Shown piece after piece: positions 25,244 through 33,038 of a stretch of 64,000 nucleotides of DNA (positions are counted from its first letter, which is position 1; each line of letters opens with the position of its first letter). The stretch is taken from positions 1 through 64,000 of the forward strand of contig JANNRA010000009.1 in NCBI GenBank assembly GCA_031401035.1, in the 5' to 3' direction. This DNA comes from JANNRA01 sp031401035. GTDB lineage: Bacteria; Desulfobacterota; Binatia; HRBIN30; CADEER01. The notes beneath the pieces were generated by a model. The model worked only from the letters and a program-made list of their open reading frames with translations. It was not told the DNA's origin and did no database searches. A program made the translations under genes and the position numbers.

Positions 25244-26218
25244 CTACCAGCCCAGCACGTAGGCGAAGATCAGCGGGGCGACGATCGTCGCGTCCGACTC
25301 GATGACGTACTTCGGCGTCTCGATGCTCAGCTTGCCCCAGGTGATCTTCTCGTTCGGCACCGCGCCCGAGTACGACCCGTAGCTCGTCGTCGAATCGCTG
25401 ATCTGACAGAAATAGGCCCAGCGCCGGATGTCGGCCATGCGCAGGTCCTGCTCCATCATCGGCACGACGCAGATCGGGAAGTCGCCGGCGATGCCGCCGC
25501 CGATCTGGAAAAAGCCGATGCCGGTTCCGTGTCCGGCGTTGGCCTGGTACCACCCGGCCAGCGCCATCATGTATTCGACGCCGGCGCGCATCGTCTCGGG
25601 ATGCTTCACCTTGCCGGCGATGCAGTGGCCGGCGTAGATATTGCCCAGCGTCGAGTCTTCCCAACCGGGCACGAAGAGCGGCAGGTTTTTCTCGCACGCC
25701 GCCAGCAGCCAGCTGTCCCTGGGATCGATCTGGTAGGACGGCTGCAGGCGGCCGCTGCGGATGAGGGCGTAGAAGAACTCGTGCGGCAGGAAGCGCTCGC
25801 CGGCGCGGTCGGCGGCATGCCACTCCTGCGCCAGGTTGTGCTCGAGGTGGCGCATCGCCTCTTCCTCGGGGATGCAGGTGTCGGTGACGCGGTTGAGGTG
25901 GCGCTCGAGCAGCACCTGCTCGTCCTGCGGCGTCAGGTCGCGATAGTTCGGGATGCGCTCGTAGTGGTCGTGCGCCACCAGATTGAAGAGGTCCTCTTCC
26001 AGGTTGGCGCCGGTGCAGGTGATGGCGTGCACCTTGTCCTGACGGATCATCTCAGCCAGCGAGAGCCCGAGCTCGGCGGTACTCATCGCCCCGGCGAGGG
26101 TGACCATCATGCGGCCGCCGCTGTCGAGGTGGGCGCGGTAACCCTTGGCGGCATCAACCAGGGCGGCGGCGTTGAAGTGGCGGTAGTGGCGGGTGACGAA
26201 CTCGCTGATCGGTCCCAT
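25244..26218 (-). CDS. Deoxyhypusine synthase-like protein
   Basis: 324 residues, a little shorter than eukaryotic deoxyhypusine synthases (~360-370). It has GANLEEDLFN (about 71-80), FFQIGGGIAGDFPICVVPMM (~236-255) and, near the C-terminus, ITWGKLS with Lys296, which aligns with the Lys that carries the aminobutyl intermediate in human enzyme. Family members take the aminobutyl group of spermidine onto a lysine of eIF5A, or onto putrescine to give homospermidine. Bacteria lack eIF5A, so a homospermidine-synthase-like or another polyamine role is likely (inference). No polyamine gene is nearby. It starts at the ATG at 26218, upstream of the SDR gene. Confidence 0.85.
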   Translation of the reverse strand: MGPISEFVTRHYRHFNAAALVDAAKGYRAHLDSGGRMMVTLAGAMSTAELGLSLAEMIRQDKVHAITCTGANLEEDLFNLVAHDHYERIPNYRDLTPQDEQVLLERHLNRVTDTCIPEEEAMRHLEHNLAQEWHAADRAGERFLPHEFFYALIRSGRLQPSYQIDPRDSWLLAACEKNLPLFVPGWEDSTLGNIYAGHCIAGKVKHPETMRAGVEYMMALAGWYQANAGHGTGIGFFQIGGGIAGDFPICVVPMMEQDLRMADIRRWAYFCQISDSTTSYGSYSGAVPNEKITWGKLSIETPKYVIESDATIVAPLIFAYVLGW

Positions 26219-26299
26219 GGCAGCGGCAGGATGGTCGATCGCCGTGGGTCATGCAACCGCCCCCCGCGGCGGGCGCGCGACGGCCAGCGCGCCCGGGCT

Positions 26300-26321
26300 G
26301 CGGCCGCGGCGCCGCGGCCGC
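26300..26321. terminator. Perfect 22-bp GC palindrome after a stop codon
   Basis: GCGGCCGCGGC followed by its exact reverse complement, immediately downstream of the TAG stop (26322-26324) of the minus-strand secreted-protein gene. It would form a very stable stem in that transcript. There is no T tract. Because the deoxyhypusine-synthase-like gene starts only 80 bases further on the same strand, it may reduce read-through between the two. Confidence 0.45.
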
Positions 26322-29210
26322 CTACGGCATGCGGCAGGAGAGGCTGAACTCGCCGCGGTTGCGGCAGACGCTGCTGATCTCGCCGCTGCGCGCCGTCGGG
26401 CCGTGCTGCAGCAGGGCGGAGATTGGGCCGACCGGGCGACTGCTGCCGCTCTGGGCGGGACTCAGGCGGCGCGCGCGCAGGCTCAGGTTGAAGATGTTCG
26501 GATCGTCGCGCAGGGTCTTGATCGTCGCGCGTGCGTTGCCGGCCTTGCAGCGCACGACGCGCTCGCTGCGGGCGACGCAACCGGTCAGGCCGACGACGGC
26601 GTCGAAGGTGCCCGGGGCCGGCTTGCCGTCGGTGACACGAATGGCGACCGTGCTCGCCAGCAGCTGCGAGCGCAGCAGGCCGGTCGCCGAGTCGTCGATG
26701 ATCGCCGTGATGCGCAGGCTGCCCGTGTCGCGCTTGGCGCTGCTGTAGCTCAGGTTGGCCGAGCGGATGGCGAGATTGGGACTGTCGAGCTCGGTGCCGA
26801 TGAGGCGGGCGACGAACGGCGCGTGCAGCACGAACGACTGGCGCCCCATGCGGATACGCTTGCCGATCAGCGAGCCGGTGACGGTGGTGAAGGCGCCGAT
26901 CGAGATTTTCGGCCGCTTGGCGGCGATGAGCGTGCCGGGGAATGTCGAACGCGAGCCGATGCGGACGAAACGCCCGGCGCCGCCGACCGCCCACAGGACG
27001 TTCTCCGGCAGGATGCCGCCCTCGAGCACGACGTCCGAGCGCGTGCCGATGCGGAAGGCGCCGGCGACGCGGAAGACCGCGACCGTGGAGGGCGTCCCCT
27101 TGATGGTCAGCTTGCTGATCTGGCCCATGCGCAGGGCGTCGATGTCGACCACCTGCTGACCCGGCCCGAGGACGATGGTGAACTGGCCGTTGGCGCGCAG
27201 GCGAATCTCCGGCAGCTGCGCGGTCTGCTCGAGCCCCGAGATGATCTGGTCGGTGGTCGGCACGGCCGCGATCGATCCCTCGCACCGCGTGTACTCGGGC
27301 GCCGTGCCGGTGTTGTCGACGTTCGGATTGAGCGGGTTGTTGATCGTCAGCTGCACGTCGCAGACCTGCGGGAAGGGGCACTCGGAATTGTTGCGGCACG
27401 TAATGGTGCCGTTGGTGCACATCGCCCCCGGGCCGACCAGCGGCACGGTCTGACCGACCACCACCTGTCCGGGCACCTTGTTGACGAATTCGTGGCCGAT
27501 CTCGACCGGCGGGCGGCCGCCGCTGAAGTGGGCGTCGCCCACCTCTGCAGCGGAGGTCACCAGGGCGACCGCGCCGGTGACCAACACGCCGATCGAGGCC
27601 TTGAGATCGACGCCGCAGGCGCCGGCACGGACAATGCCGGATGCCGTCGCCTCCTGCGCCCCGCCCCCCTGCTCGGTCGGCTCGTACTCCATCACCGTCG
27701 CTTCGCGGCCGAGGCGCAGGCTGCGCAGCCCGTCGGTCGCCGTGCCGATGATGGCGTAGCGCTGCAACTGGTAGAAGGTCGAGCAGTTCGGGTTCTCGGC
27801 GTCGATGACGCCGTCGCCGTCGTTGTCGACGCCGTCGGCGCACGAGTCGCACTCGGGGCTCTCGACGCCGACCTCGAACAGGCAGCCGATCGAGGCCTCG
27901 CAGGTGTCGGTGGTGCAGGTATCCTGATCGTCGCAGGTCACCGGGCCGCCGCCGCCGCAGACGCCGGCGACGCACTGCTCGCCGGTGGTGCAGAGGTCGC
28001 CGTCGCTGCAGCCGGCGCCGTTGGGCTTGGTCGGGTGCTGGCAGAGACCGGCGCCGCTGCACTGATCGAGGGTGCACTGGCTGCCGTCATCGGCGCACGG
28101 CGCGCCGTTCGGCTCGAGCACGCAGGTGGCTGAGCAGCAGTCGCCGCTGACGGTGTTCCCGTCGTCACACTGCTCGCCGCCCTCGACGACGCCGTTGCCG
28201 CAGAACGGGGTCTGCGTCGGCGTCGCGCTCGGCGTCGGCGTCGCCGTCGACGTGGCGGTGTTGGTCGCCGTGCGCGTCAGCGTCGCGGTGGCCGTGTTGG
28301 TCGCGGTGCGCGTCGCCGTGTGGGTATAGGTCGGCGTCGCGGTCGGCGTGCTGGTCGGCAACAGCGGCGCCGCGGCGCCGTCGTTGCGCGAGGCGGCACT
28401 GAGGACGCTCCCCGCCGCGCAGCCGAGCGAATTCGAACCGTTGGTGTCGACGCCGAAGCCCGCGACGCCGAGGCTGAAGCCGAGCCCGGCGAGCGAGCCG
28501 TTGTAGATGAAGACGATCGCCTGGCCGGCGCCGAGGGCGAAGCCGTCGCTGGGCTCGGGGGCACAGACGAAGGTGGAGGTGGTGGGGCTGACCCCCGCGT
28601 CGCACATCGCCGGTGTCCCGGATGCGGGCAGACCGAAGGCGATGGCGCTGCGCTGGTTGGCAACGTCGCAGGCGCTGCCAACCGACTGCGCGACACAGGC
28701 CGGCGGCACCCCGCCCGTGTTGGACGTGAGCGGCACGATCGGCGCGCTGGCGCCGCCCGGACAGTCGCCGGCAACGCGGCAGACATTGATGGCGCTGCCT
28801 CCCGTGCCGAGCGTCAGCTTGCCGCCGTTTCCGGTCTCGAACGAGACCGACGTGACGCTGTTCGGCACCAGAATCGCGGTTCGTTTGATCAACTCGAGCG
28901 GGTGGATCGTCTGCGCCGGCGGCACTGCGCCCACCACGGCCGCCACCGGCTGCCCGGCGAGGCTGCCAGAGACGCTGCACCCGCCGGTGCCGTTGGTGGC
29001 GCCCGCCAGCGTCGTGATGCGCTGGCGCTCGACGCCGGCGCTGAGCGGCGGCACGAGGCGCACCACCTGGTAGGCGGTGCCGTCGGCGGCGCGGAAGAGC
29101 GATTGGGTGAACTGGGCCTGCGCGACGCCGCCGCCGAGCGCGAGGAGCGCCGTACACAGACCGAGTGGGAGCGTCGCCCCCAGCCTCGGCGCCCGCCGAA
29201 TGCCCTTCAT
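26322..29210 (-). CDS. Modular secreted protein: Thr/Pro stalk, disulfide repeats, DUF3494-like domain
   Basis: 962 residues. A signal peptide spans 1-32. An N-terminal beta-rich part (~33-285) is followed by a Thr/Ala/Pro stalk (~287-335, TPTATPTYTHTATRTATNT). Then comes a Cys-rich part with CGNGVVEGGEQCDDGN (the DUF4215/Myxococcus disulfide module) and several CSDGDLCTTGEQC-type loops to about 460. A DNDGDGVID loop looks calcium-binding. Near residues ~690-790, TVAVFRVAGAFRIGTRSDVV, LWAVGGAGRFVRIGSRSTF and GTLIAAKRPKISIG resemble the ice-binding-like DUF3494 beta-helix found in many bacterial adhesins. The whole is expected at the cell surface. Function is unknown; adhesion is the best guess. 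Confidence 0.75.
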   Translation of the reverse strand: MKGIRRAPRLGATLPLGLCTALLALGGGVAQAQFTQSLFRAADGTAYQVVRLVPPLSAGVERQRITTLAGATNGTGGCSVSGSLAGQPVAAVVGAVPPAQTIHPLELIKRTAILVPNSVTSVSFETGNGGKLTLGTGGSAINVCRVAGDCPGGASAPIVPLTSNTGGVPPACVAQSVGSACDVANQRSAIAFGLPASGTPAMCDAGVSPTTSTFVCAPEPSDGFALGAGQAIVFIYNGSLAGLGFSLGVAGFGVDTNGSNSLGCAAGSVLSAASRNDGAAAPLLPTSTPTATPTYTHTATRTATNTATATLTRTATNTATSTATPTPSATPTQTPFCGNGVVEGGEQCDDGNTVSGDCCSATCVLEPNGAPCADDGSQCTLDQCSGAGLCQHPTKPNGAGCSDGDLCTTGEQCVAGVCGGGGPVTCDDQDTCTTDTCEASIGCLFEVGVESPECDSCADGVDNDGDGVIDAENPNCSTFYQLQRYAIIGTATDGLRSLRLGREATVMEYEPTEQGGGAQEATASGIVRAGACGVDLKASIGVLVTGAVALVTSAAEVGDAHFSGGRPPVEIGHEFVNKVPGQVVVGQTVPLVGPGAMCTNGTITCRNNSECPFPQVCDVQLTINNPLNPNVDNTGTAPEYTRCEGSIAAVPTTDQIISGLEQTAQLPEIRLRANGQFTIVLGPGQQVVDIDALRMGQISKLTIKGTPSTVAVFRVAGAFRIGTRSDVVLEGGILPENVLWAVGGAGRFVRIGSRSTFPGTLIAAKRPKISIGAFTTVTGSLIGKRIRMGRQSFVLHAPFVARLIGTELDSPNLAIRSANLSYSSAKRDTGSLRITAIIDDSATGLLRSQLLASTVAIRVTDGKPAPGTFDAVVGLTGCVARSERVVRCKAGNARATIKTLRDDPNIFNLSLRARRLSPAQSGSSRPVGPISALLQHGPTARSGEISSVCRNRGEFSLSCRMP

Positions 29211-29382
29211 ACCCCAGGTCCCCCGAAAAAGTCTGTTCAGGTCAGCAGGTTTCTAGTCGCAAGGCACGGCGGATGCTGCTGCACCCGATGCCGTCCCCAA
29301 GTCTGTTCGTCGCTCGCTGGGCGGTGTTTAGTCAAGGGCAATGTACCCGGCGAAGGGGATAATGTGTCGAATTGCGCCGCGG

Positions 29383-30144
29383 TCAGGGCACGAAACGGAC
29401 GCGAAACAGCTTCGGCCACTGCTTGCCGGTGAGCAGGAAGGTGTCGTTGCCGGCATCGTACGCGATGCCGTTGAGGATCGACTCGCTGCCGGCGGCGGCG
29501 CGTTCGGCCGGGCTGAGCAGGCTGCCGGCGTCGATGACAGCCCTCACCATGCCGTTGCGGGGGGTGATGGCGAGGATGCGATCGGTCATCCAGACGTTGG
29601 CGTAGATGGTGTCGCCGACGCACTCGAGCTCGTTCAGCCGGTGCACCGGTTGGCCGTTCTCGGTCACCGCCAGAGTGCGCACGACGGCAAACGTCTTCGG
29701 GTCGCGAAAGAAGAGCCGCTGGCTGCCGTCGCTCTGCACGAGATGGGTGCCGTCGAAGCACAGGCCCCACCCCTCGCCGTCGTAGCGCCACTCGCCGCGG
29801 CGGGCGAACGTGCGCGGATCCCAGCGCAGGGCCAGCCCGTCGCGCCAGGTGAGCTGCACCAGCTCGCCGTCGGCCCAGGCGAGCCCCTCGCCGAACAGCG
29901 GCGGCTCGAGCTCCGCCCGCCGCAGTACCGTCCCGCTGGCGAGTTCGACCTGGCGCAGCGAGGAGCGGCCGATCAGGCCGGTGCTCTCGTAGAGCGCGCC
30001 ATCGTGCAGCTGCAGCCCCTGCGTGAAGGCGCGCGGGTCGTGCGGGTAGGTGGCGACCACCTCGACGCGCAGTGCCTGCGGCGGCTGGGCCAATGCCGGC
30101 AGTGCGGCGAGCAGCAGCAGCGCGAGCACTCCCAACCGACGCAT
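29383..30144 (-). CDS. Glutaminyl-peptide cyclotransferase (plant/papain-type)
   Basis: 253 residues: a signal peptide (1-20, ending ALA) and the five-bladed propeller of the papaya-type glutamine cyclotransferase family. Typical motifs are YPHDPRAFTQGL (near 33-44), YESTGLIGRSSLR (about 52-64), GEGWGLCFDG and a C-terminal LNGIAYD followed by FLLTGKQWPKLFRV. These enzymes convert N-terminal Gln to pyroglutamate on secreted proteins, protecting them from aminopeptidases, in the periplasm or outside. The ATG at 30144 is preferred to the preceding GTG. It stands alone, 172 bases downstream of the start of the 962-residue gene. Confidence 0.88.
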   Translation of the reverse strand: MRRLGVLALLLLAALPALAQPPQALRVEVVATYPHDPRAFTQGLQLHDGALYESTGLIGRSSLRQVELASGTVLRRAELEPPLFGEGLAWADGELVQLTWRDGLALRWDPRTFARRGEWRYDGEGWGLCFDGTHLVQSDGSQRLFFRDPKTFAVVRTLAVTENGQPVHRLNELECVGDTIYANVWMTDRILAITPRNGMVRAVIDAGSLLSPAERAAAGSESILNGIAYDAGNDTFLLTGKQWPKLFRVRFVP

Positions 30145-30237
30145 CACCTGCCGTGCCTAGCCGCCGGGCGTGGACGGGTCAACGCGGCGCGGGCGCCGTG
30201 GCGCTGGCGCCGTGGCGCGGGCGCCGGTCGGGACCGG

Positions 30238-30636
30238 TCAGCCGTCCCACCCATCGCCGTTCGCTGGCACCGCCACGACGAACAACGTCAGCCCGCGCGC
30301 GCCCACCACCGTCACCGCGGCGCCTGCCTCGATCGCCGCCGCGTCCGCCGCCTCGGCTCGCCACACCTCCGGCCCGATCGCCACGACGCCGCGCGGCGCC
30401 AGGCGCCGCCGCACCACACCGGCGCGGCCGGTCAGCGCCGCCGCCCCGTGCGGCCCCGGTTCGTAGGCGCGGCGCAGGAGGGGATACAACGCCGCGTCCT
30501 TGGCCACCCAGGCCGCCAGCGCCGCGGCCGCCGCCCAACCCGGCACGCCCTGCCATTCCCACAGCACGAACAGCAGGAGTCCGACGCAGGCAATGCCGGG
30601 GAGCTGGAAGAGCGCGTAGCGGCGCAGCGACGACAT
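30238..30636 (-). CDS. NfeD-like membrane protein, short form
   Basis: 132 residues from the ATG at 30636 (a GTG at 30663 would add nine). Two hydrophobic helices (~8-26 and ~33-52) are followed by a small OB-like beta-barrel (~75-125) with GRAGVVRRRLAPRGVV, GPEVWRAE and VTVVGARGLTLFV. These are the diagnostic strands of the NfeD C-terminal domain. Short NfeD proteins normally work with stomatin/flotillin-type proteins or membrane ClpP-like proteases in membrane-domain maintenance. No such partner is next to it here. It is divergent from murJ. Confidence 0.75.
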   Translation of the reverse strand: MSSLRRYALFQLPGIACVGLLLFVLWEWQGVPGWAAAAALAAWVAKDAALYPLLRRAYEPGPHGAAALTGRAGVVRRRLAPRGVVAIGPEVWRAEAADAAAIEAGAAVTVVGARGLTLFVVAVPANGDGWDG

Positions 30637-30745
30637 CCACGGCGCATGGTAGCTGACCGGCACCGCGCCGCCGAGGGGTGGCGGGTGGCGCGGCGTTCGC
30701 GCCGCGCGCGACCGGCCGGCATAATGCCGCGCGAGTGAGGCACGG

Positions 30746-32317
30746 GTGGACGTGGAGCAGGCGGAACGGCCCCAGGCGGGGCGAATCGGGGCAGCGGCGC
30801 TGTTGCTGGCGTCGAGCGTCCTGCTGTCGCGCCTGCTCGGCTATGGACGCGAGGCGTTGCTCGCCTACCAGGCCGGCGCCGGACCGCTGACCGACGCCTA
30901 TTACGCCGCCTTCCAGATCCCCGATCTGCTCAATTACCTGCTCGCCGGCGGCGCCCTCTCGATCGCCTTCCTGCCCCTGTACACGCGCCATCTGGCGGCC
31001 GGCGACCGCGCCGGCGCCGACCGTCTGCTGGCTACGGTGCTGGGCACGCTGACCGCCGTCGCCGCCGTCGCCACGGCGCTGCTGTGGTGGTTCACCGAGC
31101 CGCTCATCGCGCTGCAGTTCCCGCGCTTTGACGCCGCGACCCAGGCGACGACCGTGCATCTCACCCGCATCGTGCTGCCGGCGCAGGTATTCTTCGTCGT
31201 CGGCGGCATCGTCAACGCGACGCTGTTCGCGCACGGGCGCTTCGGCGCCGCAGCGCTGGCGCCGCTGCTGTACAACGCCGCCATCATCGCCGGCGGCCTG
31301 CTGCTGGCGCCGCACCTGGAGCGCGGTGTCGAAGGCTTCGCCTGGGGCGCCCTCGCCGGCGCCGTGCTCGGCCCGTTCCTCGTGCCGCTGCTCTACGCAC
31401 GCCGTCACGTCCGCCTCGGCATGCGCGTCGCGCCGTTCGACCGCACCTTCCTCGCCTACCTGGTCATCGCCGCGCCGCTGATGCTCGGCCAGTCGCTGCT
31501 CACCGTCGACGAGTGGTACGAGCGCTGGTTCGGCGCCCTGCTCGGCACCGGCGCGGTCTCGCATCTCTCCTACGCCCGACGGCTGATGCAGGTGCCGGTG
31601 GCGGTGGTCGGTCAGGCCATCGCCGCCGCGGCGCTGCCGACGCTGGCGCGCCTGTGGGCCGAGGGCCGCGCCGCGGAGCTCAACGCGACGCTGCTGCGCA
31701 CGCTGCAGGCGGGCCTGGCCCTCGCCGTCGTCGCCGCCGCCGGTTGCTTCGCCCTTGCCCGACCGCTGGTGCAACTGGTCTACCAGCGCGGCGCCTTCGG
31801 CGCCGCCGACACCGCCGCGGTCGCCTCCATCCTCGCCCTGCTGTGCCTCGCCGTGCCGGCCTGGATCGCGCAGCAGATCGCGGCGCGCGCCTTTTACGCC
31901 CGCGCCGACACCTGGCGGCCGATGCTGCTCGGCACCGTCGTCGCCCTCGCCGCCATCCCGCTCTACCTGGCGCTGGGTCGGGCGATGGGCGTGCGCGGCC
32001 TGGCGCTGGCGCCGGCCATCGGCATGAGCGTCAACGCCCTCGCCACCCTCGCCCTGGCGCGCTGGCTGCACGGCGCGCCGGCGCTCGGCGCCCTCGGCGC
32101 GACGCTGACGCGCGCCGCCCTGGCGGCGGGACCCGCCGCGGCGCTGGTGTGGTGGGCGCTCCCGGCGGCGCCCGCGTCCGCCGGCGCCGCCCTCGTCGAA
32201 TTGGCGCTCGGCGGCACCGCCTACGCCGCCCTGGTCGCCGCCGGCGCCTGGTGGGTTGGCGACGCGGCCCTGCGCGACGTGCTGCGCCGCATCACGCGGC
32301 GCCTGCTGCGCCGCTAG
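30746..32317 (+). CDS. murJ: MurJ/MviN lipid II flippase
   Basis: 523 residues with about 14 hydrophobic helices, as expected for the MOP-superfamily flippase MurJ. Key signs are SSVLLSRLLGYGREAL in the first helix (residues 23-38), DAYYAAFQIPDLLNYLLAGGALS (central cavity; Arg/Asp positions), and LVYQRGAFGAADTAAV (~345-360), a MurJ hallmark. It moves the lipid-linked peptidoglycan precursor across the inner membrane. An O-antigen flippase (Wzx) is the alternative, given the upstream glycan locus, but QRGAF and length favour MurJ. The start is GTG at 30746; the ribosome site is weak. Confidence 0.88.
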   Translation: MDVEQAERPQAGRIGAAALLLASSVLLSRLLGYGREALLAYQAGAGPLTDAYYAAFQIPDLLNYLLAGGALSIAFLPLYTRHLAAGDRAGADRLLATVLGTLTAVAAVATALLWWFTEPLIALQFPRFDAATQATTVHLTRIVLPAQVFFVVGGIVNATLFAHGRFGAAALAPLLYNAAIIAGGLLLAPHLERGVEGFAWGALAGAVLGPFLVPLLYARRHVRLGMRVAPFDRTFLAYLVIAAPLMLGQSLLTVDEWYERWFGALLGTGAVSHLSYARRLMQVPVAVVGQAIAAAALPTLARLWAEGRAAELNATLLRTLQAGLALAVVAAAGCFALARPLVQLVYQRGAFGAADTAAVASILALLCLAVPAWIAQQIAARAFYARADTWRPMLLGTVVALAAIPLYLALGRAMGVRGLALAPAIGMSVNALATLALARWLHGAPALGALGATLTRAALAAGPAAALVWWALPAAPASAGAALVELALGGTAYAALVAAGAWWVGDAALRDVLRRITRRLLRR

Positions 32318-32354
32318 TGTCGTGTATCGGTTGCTTCGCTCGCGGTGCTCCGCG

Positions 32355-32460
32355 ACTCCCCCACCCTGCCCCTCTCCCGCAGGGAGAGGGAACCTTGGCA
32401 GGCACGGCGTTGCTTATGCGGGTCCCCTCTCCCGCCGGGAGAGGGTCAGGGTGAGGGAGT
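32355..32460. repeat. Nested REP/BIME-like palindromic repeats
   Basis: Two short hairpins CCCTCTCCC-3 bases-GGGAGAGGG lie at 32370-32390 and 32425-32445. Together they form a larger inverted repeat: 24 bases at 32355-32378 pair with 32437-32460 (22 of 24 complementary). The CACCCTGACCCTCTCCCG...GGGAGAGGG core is the widespread proteobacterial intergenic repeat. It sits just after murJ and may stabilise or end its transcript, or mark a RAYT-type mobile unit. Confidence 0.85.
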
Positions 32461-32510
32461 CACAATCGGTTCAACCGGGACAGCGCTGCGACGGCAGGGG
32501 CAAATCCCCC

Positions 32511-32900
32511 CTACACCACCGGCTGCCCCCACTTGGCCAGGCGCAGCATGCGCGCCGGGGACAGCAGGCGCGCGTAGCGCTCCGTCAGGGCGCGTGTGAA
32601 ACGCCAGACGAGGCGGCCCTCGCGCATCGGCAGACAGTAGAGCTGGCCGCGCGCGACGGCGCGCAGGGCCGCCGCGGCGACCGCGTCGGCGCTCATCGTC
32701 GACTGCGCGAAGGCCGTCTTACCCATCGCCGCCAGCTCGGCGGTGGCGCTGCGGGCGGTCTCCAGGAGGTTGGTGCGGAAGAACGCCGGGCAGAGCACGG
32801 TGACACGTACGTCGTGCTCGCGCATTTCCGCGGCCAGCGTTTCGTTGAGCGCGATCACCCCGGCCTTGGTGATGACGCAGTGTTGAGGAGTCTCGGGCAT
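32511..32900 (-). pseudogene. Truncated short-chain dehydrogenase, C-terminal half only
   Basis: 129 codons matching only the second half of a classical SDR: TKAGVIALNETLAAEM, VRVTVLCPAFFRTNLLE and a C-terminal part. The N-terminal Rossmann TGxxxGIG region is absent, and nothing like it is found upstream on this strand. The catalytic YxxxK position reads CVITK, so the Tyr is lost or shifted. Upstream lies a 15-bp tandem repeat. It is therefore a 5'-truncated remnant; no function as an oxidoreductase is expected. Confidence 0.8.
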
Positions 32901-32942
32901 GGCAGGGCCTGTAGGCGGCGGCCGCGCACCCGGTCAACCGCG

Positions 32943-32987
32943 GAAGACCTGGCAGGGGAAGACTTGGCAGGAGAAGACTTGGCCAGA
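32943..32987. repeat. 15-bp tandem repeat, three copies
   Basis: GAAGACCTGGCAGGG, GAAGACTTGGCAGGA and GAAGACTTGGCCAGA follow one another without spacer, with a fourth degenerate unit after them. They lie at the breakpoint of the truncated SDR and 50 bases upstream of the histidine kinase start. Confidence 0.8.
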
Positions 32988-33038
32988 AGAACTTTGCCGC
33001 TGCGCCGCCCGCTCCCTCTGCTAGCCTCACCGGCCAGC

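Noticed and set aside
26193..28133. Repetitive plus-strand frame opposite the modular secreted protein
   Set aside because: Asp/Ala/Arg-rich antisense of the Thr stalk and Cys-rich part; no ribosome site.
28196..28345. Short-period GTCGGCGT-type DNA repeats suggesting a minisatellite or CRISPR
   Set aside because: They encode the Thr/Ala/Pro stalk of the minus-strand protein; no spacers or constant repeat length.
30746..32317. MurJ-like gene read as an O-antigen flippase (Wzx) of the glycan locus
   Set aside because: Length, QRGAF motif and first-helix sequence fit MurJ better, and it lies ten kilobases from the locus on the other side of unrelated genes.
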